Shown: positions 13,501 to 25,353 of the stretch, one piece after another
Position numbering within the stretch: position 1 is the first letter of the stretch
Layout of the letters: the number at the start of each line of letters is the position of its first letter
Source of the DNA: Daphnia pulex
Taxonomy: Eukaryota; Arthropoda; Branchiopoda; Diplostraca; Daphniidae
Assembly: GCF_021134715.1 (NCBI RefSeq)
Contig: NC_060025.1
Location: 8,742,001 to 8,806,000 of the forward strand
Direction: 5' to 3'
DNA length: 64,000 bases
Position numbers and translations under genes: made by a program
Notes under the pieces: model-generated
What the model saw: only the letters and a program-made list of their open reading frames with translations
What the model was told of the DNA's origin: nothing
The model's database searches: none

Positions 13501-16500
13501 TCTCATTCAATTAAGGTTCTTATAGATTTCCGACCGGTTGGAAACTTACCAGCAGCGGTGGATGAAGCGGACGACGACGTTGGTGGTTTGGGCAGGTAAG
13601 GAGCCAGGAGCCGGGACCGTTTCTTTTCGTATCCTTTTTGCGTAATGTCTCCTGTGTGAGAGAAAGAAGAAAAAAAGAAATCAGTAAATAATCAAAATAT
13701 CCGAACCGACACAACACAATTCCCAAACCAAACAAACCCGAAGAAAAACGATAGAAATAACGGGCGATTTTGATGAATAAAACATTATCTCAATAGCCAC
13801 GGAGTCCCAAAAAAATTGCATAAACATCATCTTTCTTCATCTCTACGATCCCGTGAAATGTTGTTTCTCCTCTTTCACTCCAAGGCTTCAAACGAAACAA
13901 CTCGAAAGAGAGAAAAAAAGAACCCAACATTGCCTAAATAGGAAGCCGTAGGCATTAGCATGGTAACGACCATAGCCATCACTCACCCAGCAGATAAGCC
14001 AAACAACAACAACACAAGTTTTTTTCCCAGCACATCGACATGGGCGGGGCCATTTTCTTCTATTTCTCTCTCCGCTGAGAATGAGAATTAGAATATTTTC
14101 CCTTTGCGTTTTGTGTCGAAGGGGGAGATCCTCGCCCTCGATACAAGCCAATGGAAAAAAGGGGCCACCAAATGGCTTTATTGAATATACATATCTCTCT
14201 CTCCTCATTGGGTTCGGTTCTCGTGTGTACACTTTCTAAGCTAATCATCGCAACAGCCATTTGTCGAGACGCAAATTGAAATTGCCGCCATGTTTTTGGG
14301 TAATTCAAATCCACTCTTTTAATATTCTTCTTCATCCAAGAAGAAGCTTTCAAGAAGAAGAGAAACACGTGTTTAAGAATGCTGGCCAAACACATGCATG
14401 AGCAGAGTGGGTCAATGGGGCTCACACACACACCTTAACGTGCGCGCAAAAAAGAAATGATTTTGTCGGCGTTTTTTTCTTTTGGGAAAACTATCGACAG
14501 GAAACGAAGATCTTTTGGGCCGTTTCAAATACATTTGACCAAAAAAAAATTTGTAAAAAAAAACTGTTGACCTAAATACAAAGGAAATACCACACTGACA
14601 CAAAGCCCCGTCGTCGTCATTAACACGCGAGAGTTAATTAGCATCAATGCAAAGAAGAAGCGGCGCCGCCGCCTATTTTGTTTTTTAAAAAAGAAAAGAA
14701 AATGTAGCCAACAAAAATAAATCCATCAAGACAATTGGACTGGACACACAGTCCACAGCAGGGGAGCTCCTTCTTTTCTTTCGATTGTTTCGTTTTGTAA
14801 TTTTTTTTTTCCTCCTTCTGAAATGTTGACGTCATTTACTACTAAACCACCAAAAGAGCTAGGGGGAGAAATTTGTTGTAATCCCAACCAATTTTTTTTT
14901 TTTTTTTAACCGCCGAGCTGAGCAATCGCAATCAAAGGAACGGGCGAAATTGCTTGGAATGATTTCGCGGTCGACCGAGTCCTCGACACCAAATAAAAAT
15001 AATAAAAGAATTTATAAAATCTTCTCTCTCTCACTCGACACAAAACCCAGAAAGCGTTTTGTGTCGAGAGAGAGAATGTGAACCAACGGGAACGCTATGA
15101 CGATCACGACGATATTATTAGAGAAAGTTTCGTTTTAGCTGGATGCGAATTTTTTCGGCCCCCCCTCCATCTCACTTATAATATACACACTGGCCGATCC
15201 GCCGGAAGGCAGCGTCGAAATATTATACCGAACAAACTTTCACGAATCCTCCAAAAAAATAAAATAAAATAACCGCGTACAACAACAACAACAAAAAGAA
15301 GAAAATGGAAACCCAGGAGCGACGGTTGGCCAGGGTATACCCCCCTACATATCTATCGGTCTTTTAGAGCTGGCAAATGAAGCGTGTCACGGCACTTTTG
15401 CGGGTTGGGAGGGTCTTGGTAGGCAAGTACAGTAGTTAGTGGGGTGGAATGAAAAGTTGCTTTTAGGTACCACTGCTGGATCGTGATGAAGATGGAGAGA
15501 GCGGCGGAGGAGGCGACAGAGGTAGCGGCGGATTGATTCGTCTGAGCTGTTTCTTGCCGTCGGCCCGCAATTTCGACGAGCGGATCCAAGGCTGCTGGTC
15601 GGCCACTAAAATGGCCGACTCGTTGAGCGCGATCGTCGCCGCCGAAGAGCGACGCCGCTCGGGAGGGATGAAAATGAGCGGGTCCCACATGGGCGGAGGC
15701 AGAGGGCCACTGCGACGGGGCTGGCCGCGATCCACCAGAACTTGATACAAATCAGATTCCCAGCCGTTGTCGTCATCCTCTTCATTAGGCGTTGGTGACG
15801 CAACGGCCGTCGTTGGCGTCGTTTTGGTTTCCGGCGGATCGCAGACGATCTTGAGCGATGCCGCCCGCGGTTTGGCTTCTTCCACCGGAGTGAAAGACGT
15901 TGGCAGCGGTAGGTATGTCCAATCAGACACCAATTTAGCGCCGCTCAGAGCTGATTGACTGCCCAGCTGCGAGCCTTTGCTACTGCCCAGCTTCTTGCTG
16001 CCAGCGCCAGAGCTACTGTTTCGGCTGCTCTTTTTACGGCCGGATCGGTGGCGACTGCTCCGACGCTTTCGCTCTGATCGTCTCAATTGAGACTGGCGTC
16101 GCTTCACCCGGAATCCAGCCACCGGCTGCTCGATTTTCTTGACGAATTTCGTCTTCTTGGACGGATTTTTGTTGTTGCTACTGTTGTTGCTGTTGTTGTT
16201 ATTATTGTTGTTGTTGCTGTTGTTGGATGTGGTCGTCATGACGGATGAAGATTTGGCTGGTTCACTGGCCGGAGCGTAAATGAGCAAATCAGAAGATTCC
16301 GTTCCGGCCAGATGGAACGGAGAATCTCTGGGGAATGTGGCCCCGTCCGGATTACCGCGACGTATCGATCCGGCGTCGTTACGGTGGACGATATTGAGAT
16401 CTGTCTTGGATTTCTCCTTCATCATCCGGTTGAAATGGCGGATGGCACCACCGCCGGAATGAGCCGCCGAGTTGACCGAGAGGGAAGCCGTGCTCGAAAC

Positions 16501-19236
16501 GGATCGACTCCGCGGGCGGATGATTTGCTGAAACAAAGATTTAGTGGATGAAAGAGGTTTTTTGATTGGATGCGATGGCGGCGGGACTAAAGGCCCCGAG
16601 GGAACAGGCGGAGTGGGACTGGGCGAGCGGGAAAAGATTTTACGGAAGGCCGTCATTCCGGGCGTCGTGGGACGTTGAAGCGGAGGCGGAACGGGTTTCG
16701 AACTGTTGGCATTGACACTGGGCCGGTGTAGAAGCCACTCGTCTGTCCGCTGACCCTGTCCTCCTCCGCTGGATCGGTTTGATTGATGTCCTCCGTTAGT
16801 CGTAGCGGAATTGGACACGGAATCTTTGACCCGCTGGAAGAATTCCTTCATCTTCTTGCCCGACGATTTCACTTCCGCTTCCGTCACGCTCTGCTTCTCT
16901 TGTCGATGGTGATGGATTCGGTGCGGATGAATACTGTCGAGACTCCGGCTAGGAACCAATCTGTGTCTGTTGTTGGGAACGACCGTGTCCCTGCGGATGG
17001 TTGGATGCCGGAATTCCTCCTTGCTCATCCGCTCTTTGCTCAATTCCGAATGTTTTCCACCACTGCCGACACTTTTCTTCTTCCCGCTGGAATGGCTGGA
17101 CGGAGGTGGTGGCGGATGCGGCTGTTGAGGCGGAGGGGCAAGATCAGGCCGGGCAGAGAGCTGACGGCCGACTGGCGTCCGAGGTTGTTGCGGATATCTC
17201 ACCTGGAACCACGGATCGTAGCCGACGACGGCGGTCCGCCCATTCCGGCCGTAAGCCACGGCCACAGGATGCGGAGGAGGTGGTGCCACGTAAGAAACTG
17301 GAACAACGTTGTAAGAAAGTTGCATCCGCATTCGACCGGAATGTTGCGGATGCAGGGCATAAGCAGTCAACCTGCTCAGCGATCCGGATCGTGTAGATCC
17401 GCCGGAAGAGTGTCCATGCTGCTGCTGGTATCTACTCTGTCTAGCACTGCCCGAAGGCGGGATACCGTCCGTCTGCCCGCCACTAGATCCGTTGACTAAT
17501 CTCCTCAGTTGATCCAACATTTTCCTGTCCGGCACATACACACACACTCACTCACACAACTTTCAAAACTTTTTCTCCCTTCAACAATTCACAATTTGTC
17601 TTGCCATGTCCAAAAGGCATCGAGCGAAAACAATGGCTAAGAAAGAATGCGGATGAATTAAGCACCTATCCAGCCATCAGCATCTTATCCATCCGAATGG
17701 AAAAGAGAGACACACACACGCACAAAAAAAAATCACGGGGGGAAAAGGAGGTATGTGTGTCATGCGCTCACGAAGAAAAAGGCCCAAAACAACAAGAGAA
17801 CGATTCAAAGATTCATGGACGGCCAGCGAAGATGGTGGGAAGCCAGTTGAAGAGATGACGTGGTTTCCTTAACTCCCCGACAGCTGCACCTTTTCTTCTT
17901 GTAGCGAGAGTTGGACACGGGCCAAGAATTGGCACAGACGGCCAACAAGCTGCTCAACAGCTCAGCTTCTTCTTCTCTTCGACAAACGGCAACAACTCGC
18001 AGAGATTTATACGGCAAGGTCGTTTCATTGCCCTCTACTCTGCACCGGGCGATGCAATTAACATAAGCTGGGTGGTGTAGCCAGCAAGTTTGCTTTTTCG
18101 TTCGGATGGGACTTTTTGGTGTTATTGATGCTCACGACACGATTCTCCCGATGACGGATGAGACTTCTCTCTCCGAAGACACTGAGGCTGGAGGAGGCGC
18201 ACACACACAAAAAGGAAAGTCACGAAATAAAGTCCTTGGAGGAACTAAAAACGTGAAAAGAAAAGAAAGGAGAGTCTCGAATGCACACACCTGCGCAGGT
18301 GGAAGGTCGGGCACCGACTGAACGCTCCAGCCACACGACTATGCACTTGACTATACTACCCCGCTGGCGAGCCGATGAATACTATACAAGCGATTTCGGT
18401 TGTGTAACTTTCTCGCAATTGTGCCGATGATTCGCACCCGCCAGTTCCCGGAGCAGCAGCAGCTCAGGGACGATGATGGACACGGTCAGGTCATTTGTCA
18501 AACTGCCTCATAGTTTTGTAGAGCAAACAACCCAAAAAAGGAAAAAAGAACTGGAGGGAAAAATAAAAGGTCTAAGGAAGAAAAATGTATGCAGAAGAAG
18601 CCTAGCTCGCTGTTGAATAAATAAAGGGATGGCCACCTGGAAGACCCTAAAAGCAGCAGCATACAAAAACTGATCCGTCTCTACTGATATACACACAACA
18701 CACACAGATGCCCGCCCCAGGGCAAATTTGTTCATCCCGCGCAGAAAACACACACACACACACGTCCAGCTCCATAACTTTCAATTTCAACATGCAGCCA
18801 AGTGTGTCCTATATGATTCATTTGTGTTACCACTCTGTAATATGTGGGGGAGCGGTCAGAATGTCTCTTCTCTCACCGGAATGATAATAAGAAATGTGGA
18901 CACAAGTTCAAACCACCACGCAAAAGGTGTGGCTGTGAGTCATCCTCTTTGTGCACCACTGCACACGCTCAAGATCCCCAAAAGGTTCACGAGAACCAAA
19001 ACATGAATGAAACTTGATGCATCACACATTACCCTGGCTACGAACTGAATGATTAGGTCTAACGGGGTGCACCTGTGAGCTGGAAACACTGGCCCGATAG
19101 TTGGGATAAAAATGTAAGAGTGGTTTTGATATTTACCTTCTGATAGTTCCAGCTCAAGTTCTGCCAGCCGGATTTTGACGTCGTCGGGCACTTTAAAACT
19201 TTCCAATGGGTTACATGGCACTCTGGAATCGGCCAT
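4591..19236 (-). CDS. DIP2: Disco-interacting protein 2 (DIP2), full length
   Basis: Fourteen coding exons on minus, 5' to 3': 19137-19236, 13550-13651, 11704-12280, 10572-11032, 9953-10501, 9119-9594, 8865-8999, 7850-8785, 7551-7782, 5862-6770, 5559-5782, 5097-5481, 4905-5028, 4591-4843. Together 5463 nt, 1820 aa, with all phases matching. Exons 1-2 form the DMAP1-binding domain (LAELELELSEG then DITQKGYEKKRSRLLAPY). Exon 3 carries Gln-, Asp/Glu- and His-rich low-complexity runs. From about residue 600 there are two tandem AMP-binding (acyl-adenylate-forming) domains: exons 6-9 and exons 10-14. Hallmarks include GDHVALIYPPGLDL, AYLDFSVSTTG, GDSHLGEIWV and the C-terminus LADQLDPIYVAYNM. Size and order match fly and vertebrate DIP2, a conserved cytosolic protein linked to axon patterning and lipid metabolism. 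Intron 1 (about 5.5 kb) contains another long ORF on the same strand. Confidence 0.95.
15463..17520 (-). CDS. Uncharacterised Ser/Pro/Asn-rich protein nested in DIP2 intron 1
   Basis: An intronless ORF of 685 codons from ATG 17518-17520; an upstream in-frame ATG at 17547 would add nine residues. It lies wholly inside intron 1 of DIP2 and on the same strand. Composition is Ser-, Pro-, Arg- and Lys-rich, with poly-Pro patches, an Asn run encoded around 16170-16225, and basic clusters such as RRSERKRRSSRHRSGRKKSS that could act as nuclear signals. I recognise no domain. Short ordered-looking segments include KKMKEFFQRVKDSV, MTAFRKIFSRS and GWESDLYQVLVDRGQP. A strongly maintained frame over 2 kb with many restored phases argues for real coding. 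It could be an independent nested gene. Alternatively it could be an alternative 5' exon of DIP2, because a GT sits just before the stop in the phase DIP2 exon 2 needs. Promoter not identified. Confidence 0.6.
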   Translation of the reverse strand: MLDQLRRLVNGSSGGQTDGIPPSGSARQSRYQQQHGHSSGGSTRSGSLSRLTAYALHPQHSGRMRMQLSYNVVPVSYVAPPPPHPVAVAYGRNGRTAVVGYDPWFQVRYPQQPRTPVGRQLSARPDLAPPPQQPHPPPPPSSHSSGKKKSVGSGGKHSELSKERMSKEEFRHPTIRRDTVVPNNRHRLVPSRSLDSIHPHRIHHHRQEKQSVTEAEVKSSGKKMKEFFQRVKDSVSNSATTNGGHQSNRSSGGGQGQRTDEWLLHRPSVNANSSKPVPPPLQRPTTPGMTAFRKIFSRSPSPTPPVPSGPLVPPPSHPIKKPLSSTKSLFQQIIRPRSRSVSSTASLSVNSAAHSGGGAIRHFNRMMKEKSKTDLNIVHRNDAGSIRRGNPDGATFPRDSPFHLAGTESSDLLIYAPASEPAKSSSVMTTTSNNSNNNNNNNNSNNSSNNKNPSKKTKFVKKIEQPVAGFRVKRRQSQLRRSERKRRSSRHRSGRKKSSRNSSSGAGSKKLGSSKGSQLGSQSALSGAKLVSDWTYLPLPTSFTPVEEAKPRAASLKIVCDPPETKTTPTTAVASPTPNEEDDDNGWESDLYQVLVDRGQPRRSGPLPPPMWDPLIFIPPERRRSSAATIALNESAILVADQQPWIRSSKLRADGKKQLRRINPPLPLSPPPPLSPSSSRSSSGT

Positions 19237-19837
19237 TCTTCTTCTTCTTCTTCTGATACAGTTCCTGAGAGAAGGATCTCACTAGGGGCGGGTCGTTTCA
19301 GCCCGCGATTCCTCATGCAAGAAGATGTTTCGATTGTGTTTGGTGTGGGTTTGAAACTGAGGACGAAATCCTTCACAAAGCCTCAAATAAAACGCATCGA
19401 TGAGGTATAACTCAAACCCCGGAAGGCGAGAATGTCAACACACAAGCCACCCACACAACATACACAGACTCTTTGGTCTGTTAACAAATCCGTGACAGAG
19501 TGCACGCCATGTTGTTTCAATTCTTTCTCCGCCGCTAGATGACACCATCTACTAAATGAATTTTGATTAATCACTTTCATTGATTTGGATTGAAATTAAT
19601 TCTGAATTACTTAATTTCCTGATTTTTAGTTTCTTTTCGTTATTTTAAAATAAATTTAAAGTTTAATAATCTACTTTTAATCAATTGCAATTAAGTTGAG
19701 TCCACGGCAATGTTGTGAGACAAGCAGAACACAGACAAAACCCGGGAAAACACCAAAACAATACGTAACAGACAATCCCCTATCCCGCAGTGCCTCGTTT
19801 GTCTTGATATTTTTTAGACCGATAAAGTTTTAAAGAA
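19237..19837. promoter_or_regulatory. Shared head-to-head promoter region of DIP2 and RECQL4
   Basis: The start codons of DIP2 (minus, 19236) and the RecQ helicase (plus, 19838) are only about 600 bp apart and diverge. No TATA box is obvious for either, as is usual for broadly expressed genes. A CTT/GAA trinucleotide run lies at about 19238-19254 just before the DIP2 ATG. Confidence 0.5.
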
Positions 19838-22800
19838 ATGGAAAAATTTGATGATTTACTTGTTGATAGCAAAAGGACAATCAACAAGTGGGAACACGAA
19901 TTTCAGAAAACAAATGGAAGGAAACCGTCAAAGGTTCTATATAACTCTTCTTTGTCGTGTAAAGATCGTCCAACTGATGCCTTTTTATTTATCTGTTTCT
20001 CTAGGAGGATTTCAAAATTGCCCCTTGTGAAGTGACAGAAGCCTACAAAGTCTATTACAAAATCAAAAAGAAACAAGAGCTAGTCAAGAATGAAGCATCT
20101 CCTGAATCACAAGCCAATAACTCAATGCGTTCCCAGAATGATGAGGATGTGCCCATAAAGGAAGTACCTATTAAGGACCCAGAGATGGATCCTGGACCTT
20201 CAATTTGGGGAGAGCACTTAAACAAACATAAACTTGATCAAGAGATAGCCAAACCAAAAATTGCTTCCTCGGGGACCAATTCTCCTACGTATTCCAAGCT
20301 GACTGAAAAGCTGATGAAAGGTGCCAAGATCAATATTAGGACTAGCCTCACTCGCAAACTTGTCAGCAAATCCATCAGCTCTCCAGTAATCAAATTTAAC
20401 GATAGCCAGCTCAACAGCAGTCAGTTGAGTGAAGCCTGTGATAGTGAACACAATAGCAGTTTATTTCCCAGTCCTGAAGAGGATCGACCGTTTCCCGTGA
20501 TTCACGGCAAGAGAGACGAGAATCAACCCGGTCCCGTGAATGGTGAAGCAAAGAGGGAAGAGCCTCCTGAATTGATTAAAGGTTTTAATAAACCTAAAAT
20601 CGTTCAGCACCAAGTCATCCACAAGCAACCGTTCAGCTTGACTATGGCACGCCAACGAATCGCCAGCAGACAAGTGGATCTCCAATGGCTAGATGATTGC
20701 TTAGTGGAAGGCGGATGCACCGTCCCGAGTAAACCGGAAGTCGTCGAAGACCAGGATGTCATTTATTCCACAGACGATGAAGCTCCTAAACCCAAAAAAT
20801 CCCCTACCACCTCGTCGAAAGCCCCACAATCTACCGTCAATCAAGTAACTCCTCCACCGACCGTCAAAAAACGTAAATTCGAGCCCGACCAAGTTCCTGA
20901 ATGCAGCCAAAAGAAACCCAGGATAGATCCATCGCCCGAAGAAGATAATGCCCAGGAAAACACGCTCGATCCAATGAAACAAAACAGTTCAAATTCTCCT
21001 GAAACTAAACCTGTGAAACGTGCAGCTAAATTGAACGCAACAGACGCAGCCAAACAGGAAAGACTCGTCAGGTATATCTTAAATCTATTTGTTTCTACTT
21101 ACCTTTTTAAAATTAATGATTATTCTTTTATATTGCAGTAAAATGGCGTCGGGTACGGCCAACCAAAATTACGTGCGAATCAACCTGAAGAAGAAAGTGT
21201 TTGTCCGCGGGAAGAAAACCCAAACGGGAGGATCGTACAAGCGACAGCAATGGAAACAAAGGCAGAACGGTGGATCAGGTGGTGGCGGTGGTGGAAAAGG
21301 AAATTACACAGGTGGTGGTGGTGGCGGTGGAGGGAAAGACAAGTACAAAATGGCCTCGAAATGTCGTCGATGCGGAGAAATTGGTCACTGGGCCAAATCC
21401 TGCATGAGCGATAAACTCTTGTCCATGGAAGAATTGAAGGAGCAAGGAGACGAGGAAAACCTCGAATTCCCAACGCTGGAAGAAGCCATGGAAAAAGCGG
21501 AAGAAGGAACTAGCAAACAGAAAAAGAAGATTGAACCGCTCAGTAAGGAAGGGGAAGAAGATTTGCAATTGGTGGAACTGCCTAAAATCAATCAAGTCGA
21601 ACCGTATTGCTCCCCCGGCGATCCTGTTCCGCCGATCGTCATGGAAACGCTGAAAAAATTCGGTCACTCCAGCTTCCGTCCAGGCCAGGAAGAAGTTGTG
21701 ATGCGGATTCTTTCCGGAAAGTCAACTTTGGTTGTACAGAGCACCGGTGCGGGTAAGAGTTTGTGTTATCAGCTGCCAGCCGTGATCTACGCCCAGCGTT
21801 CACCTTGTGTCACCATCGTCGTCTCGCCATTGGTTTCGCTGATGGAAGATCAAGTGTCAAACCTTCCGTCTTTCGTCAAGGGCATTTGTCTCCACTCTGG
21901 CCAATCGGAAGGGTTCAGGCAGAAAAATCTCCAACTTTTACAGTCAGGTGCAATTCAAATTCTCCTCCTGTCAGCCGAGGCGGTCACCTCCACCGGTCCG
22001 TTCGGATTAATTACACTCTTGCGCACCTGCCTACCACCTATCGCTTTTGTTTGCGTCGACGAAGCTCATTGCGTATCGCAATGGTCGCACAATTTCCGTC
22101 CGTCTTATCTCCGAATCTGCAAGGTAAAAATAATCATTCGGCTAAATTCAATTGAAATTCTCATTTTCGTTTTTTCCAAAATTCAATTTTTCCACAGGTT
22201 CTCAGAGATAAAATGAATATCCAAACTATTTTAGGACTTACAGCCACGGCTCCCAAGTCTACTCTGAGGAGTATCGCCGACAATCTGGGCGTTGACAACG
22301 AGAACGGAGTGATCCGGGGTGTGTTGCTGCCAAGCAATCTTTATTTGTCAGTTTCACGTGATAAGGATCGTGACGCAGCTCTGATCCAACTCCTGGAAGG
22401 CAGTCGCTTCGCCAACTTTGACGCCATCATTATTTACTGTATCAGACGGGAGGAATGCGAGCGGCTGGCCACTCTACTCCGAACCTATTTGAAAGATCCT
22501 GTCAAGGATTTGGAGAGCAAAGGAGGCGGTCGTCGTCGAGGCATATCCTGGAGCGCTGAAGCCTATCACGCAGGATTGACAGCAGCTCGACGAAGTTCTG
22601 TGCAGAAACAATTCATGACGGGCAAGATGAAAATAGTCGTGGCCACCGTAGCCTTTGGAATGGGTATCAACAAGTCCGACATCCGGGCCATCATCCACTA
22701 CAACGCTCCGAAAAATTTCGAAAATTACGTCCAGGAAATCGGTCGAGCTGGACGTGATGGTTTACCTGCTCACTGCCACGTTTTCCTCAACTCGGAGGTA

Positions 22801-23900
22801 ATTTAGTAAATGATCCTGTTTAATTGGATTACGATCCTAATTGTTTTTCTCTTATTCAGGGAAGAGATTTACAAGAATTGAAGAGATTCATTTACGCCAA
22901 TTCCACTGATCGTCACGTTTTAAGAAAATTGATGAGAAAGATTTTACCGGAACCTTGCGATTGCCGGAAAGAAGACGGTTCCGGCGAATGCAAAGGTCAC
23001 GAAGTGGCCATGGTTATTGAGTCGACCATTCAAGAGCTGGATATGCCGGAAGAGAATATTGCGACGCTACTCTGCCACTTGGAATCTCACCCGTCTCGCT
23101 GGGTCCTTGAAGTGGGTTCAAAAGTTTACGCTACGTGCACTGTCCGGTGCTACGGAGGACTCCTCCAGCTGAAAATGGCCGCCAGAGAGTGTCCGGCTCT
23201 AGGTGCAGCCCTTGCCCTACAGAAAGCGGATACGACAGCCGTCCGGACCTTCGCCGTTGTCGACGTTGCCCGCCGAATAGGATGGGAAAGCGGCGCTGTC
23301 AAACGTCAGTTGAAATCACTGGAATGGGATCGTTCGGCCGTCGCCATCGGTGGTAAACCGAGACGTTCGGGCATCTTGGTGGAGTTTAGCGACCTGGCGT
23401 TCCACCTGCACGTCCGCGGAGATCTTTCAGAGGCTGAGCAAGATGCCGCTTTAGAGTTCATCCATCAGCGCTGCATGAATCGCGAGGCCACTGAAATTCA
23501 GCAGCTCCAGCGCATCCATCAAGCGTTGCTCAGTATTTCTCACTCCCAATCAATTTCCTGCTGTGAGACGGTGGACGAGACCAAGAGCGACAAATTGCGG
23601 AGTTTCATCAAAGATTATTTCGAAGAAGAAGCTGGAGCTTGTCAACCTGTTGAAGAGGTCGTCCTCTGTCCGGACAATCAAGAGCAATTCATCCGGGCCA
23701 CCATCCGCAGTTTGATTCTCAATTACCGTGATCAGACTTTCACCGCCCGATCTATCGCCAGGATCCTTCACGGCATCTCCAGTCCGTGTTATCCGGCAGA
23801 AATTTGGGGTAAAGCCCGTCAACATTGGCGTGCCCAGCTTCACCAAGATTTTAACCTCCTCGTCCGGATGGGCGCCCAAGAATTGCTAGCTCTAAAATGA
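19838..23900 (+). CDS. RECQL4: RecQ4-type ATP-dependent DNA helicase
   Basis: Five exons: 19838-19933, 20005-21071, 21139-22123, 22198-22797, 22860-23900, totalling 3789 nt and 1262 aa, close to vertebrate RECQL4. The N-terminus has a Sld2-like segment (INKWEHEFQKTNGRKPSKED...YKVYYKIKK, residues about 15-55), the part that in the family supports replication initiation. A disordered charged region follows. A CCHC zinc knuckle CRRCGEIGHWAKSC is at about residues 463-476 after a Gly-rich stretch. Helicase core: Walker A STGAGKS near 590, DEAH near 695, and motif VI QEIGRAGRDG near 895. The C-terminal 340 residues match the RECQL4-specific region with no RQC/HRDC that I can see. The small introns of 60-75 bp are typical for this window. 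It ends only about 300 bp from a convergent minus-strand gene. Confidence 0.93.
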
Positions 23901-24201
23901 TGATTGCTATACTTTTTAAAAAAATGAATTTTTAGCTTAATTTTCTCTTTTTTTCTTGTATTGATACATTTTTGAGACGAACATAAAATATTTAATTCCT
24001 TAGCCAAATTGTCAATTATTTAAAAAAAAATACCGCCACCCCAATTACTTTGTTCGAGGGACAAACTATTTTTAAAAATGTAAGGGGAAAAATATATAAA
24101 CTTATTTAGTCATGTGGGTACTAGGCAACCACCATTTTCTATATGTCAAAAGTAGGTACCGTTTAAGTAAAAAAATTTCGTTGGTTATGTTGGCATGTTG
24201 G

Positions 24202-25183
24202 TTAATAGAAATGGTTGTGCGGGCAATCATCACTGTAATCCTGAACTTCGGGCTCTGAGAAGGCAGCAGTTTTATTAAATGAGCTACTGGATCCGATTTT
24301 CGAATGAATGCGGAACATTTTCTCCGTTTTAATCTTTTCTCTGCACAGGCGGCAGCTGTACTTTAGAAAGGCCTTGGCGTGAAAGAAGCTGAAGGGCCCA
24401 CTGAATAAATGAATAAATGATGGGATTATTACAAGAAAAACAAAGACTTTGAAACAACAACCTGTGGGTTCTTTCAAACACTTCTTCTTCTTGGTCGACG
24501 GAGGCGTTGTGCTTCCAGAAGTGGCAGTAGGTACGGATGAAGAAGAGCAGGGGGAAGAAGTAGCCCGGGCTGAGGAGCACAAGGAAAGCGAAGAGTAGGC
24601 GCCCGACAAACAATAACCTCTCCCGCCCCTCCAGAAAGCGCTCAATTGCACTGTTTCCCACAGGATTCTTGGTCGGTTTGGCGGATGAATCGATTTTGGC
24701 AGCAGCAGCAGCAGCACTGACGGAACAACGCCGTTTACGGCAGAAAGCAGGTAACTTACCTGGCGAGGGGAATGTGGCTATGATGGCAGTTTGATCAGAT
24801 GAATCATCGTTTTCACAAGTCCAGCTGCTATTCATCTGTACGTCAGAATCCACCTGTTTGATGAAAACGATGAGTGTTATGTTTATCAGTCCACCGTTGA
24901 ATTATAACATTTGTCTTACTGTGGTAAATACTGGTTGGACACCTTCGGCTTTGAAAGATGAACTGCTGCCGAGCAACGAGTATTCCTTTGGAATCTTCCA
25001 ACCGCTGACGCTTTGTTTTATTCTGCTGCACATAGCCTTGGATTCACCACAGGCTCCCATGCAGTCTGTTTCCTTAGCCACCGTCCAGCACTCTCCCGTT
25101 TCCTTGTCTTGGATCTGGACCATTTGCTGAAATCCTCTAGATATCCCATCTTCCCAGTCCCAATCACCTGGTTTTTCATCCAT
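24202..25183 (-). CDS. Predicted single-pass (type I) membrane protein, start uncertain
   Basis: Three exons: 24920-25183, 24462-24853 and 24202-24400, giving 284 aa from the first in-frame ATG (MDEKPGD...). The N-terminal part has seven cysteines (GECW, ETDCMGACGES, MCSR, WTCEND) and NSS sequons, as expected outside the cell. A hydrophobic stretch RLLFVGRLLFAFLVLLSPGYF follows, then a short tail with CRLC and acidic C-terminus. No known family is recognised. The open frame continues upstream of this ATG across a 58-bp intron (25228-25285). That extension encodes a convincing signal-peptide-like run (LIVIVIYLWPSLILL) but has no ATG, being blocked by TGA at 25350-25352. So either the start is non-AUG, there is a one-base error or polymorphism, or the protein lacks this leader. 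The gene is convergent with RECQL4. Confidence 0.6.
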
Positions 25184-25223
25184 GCTTCTTTCTACTGTTG
25201 CTGGGCTATTAACACGAGCCGAA

Positions 25224-25353
25224 TTACCTGAAGAAAGGGGTCATTGAATCTGTGAAGTAAACAGTATCAAACAGGTGAAACATACCTTTTCTGGGTGACA
25301 AATTTAACAAAATTAGGCTTGGCCACAGATAAATAACAATCACAATCAGTCAT
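25224..25353 (-). other. 5' exon with short upstream ORF of the membrane-protein gene
   Basis: ATG at 25351-25353 opens a 23-codon frame (MTDCDCYLSVAKPNF...) that runs to a GT donor at 25285. If the 58-bp intron 25228-25285 is removed it ends at TAA 25224-25226. It overlaps the leader-like frame of the main protein by one base shift. It may be a true upstream ORF or a sign of a one-base indel. Confidence 0.4.

Noticed and set aside
16783-17499. 238-codon plus-strand ORF
   Set aside because: Antisense shadow of the nested 685-codon ORF; no TATA, splice or domain support.
25250-25286. A 36-bp intron in the membrane-protein 5' region
   Set aside because: Too short, and the resulting frame runs into a stop before reaching the main frame; the 58-bp alternative fits intron size better.
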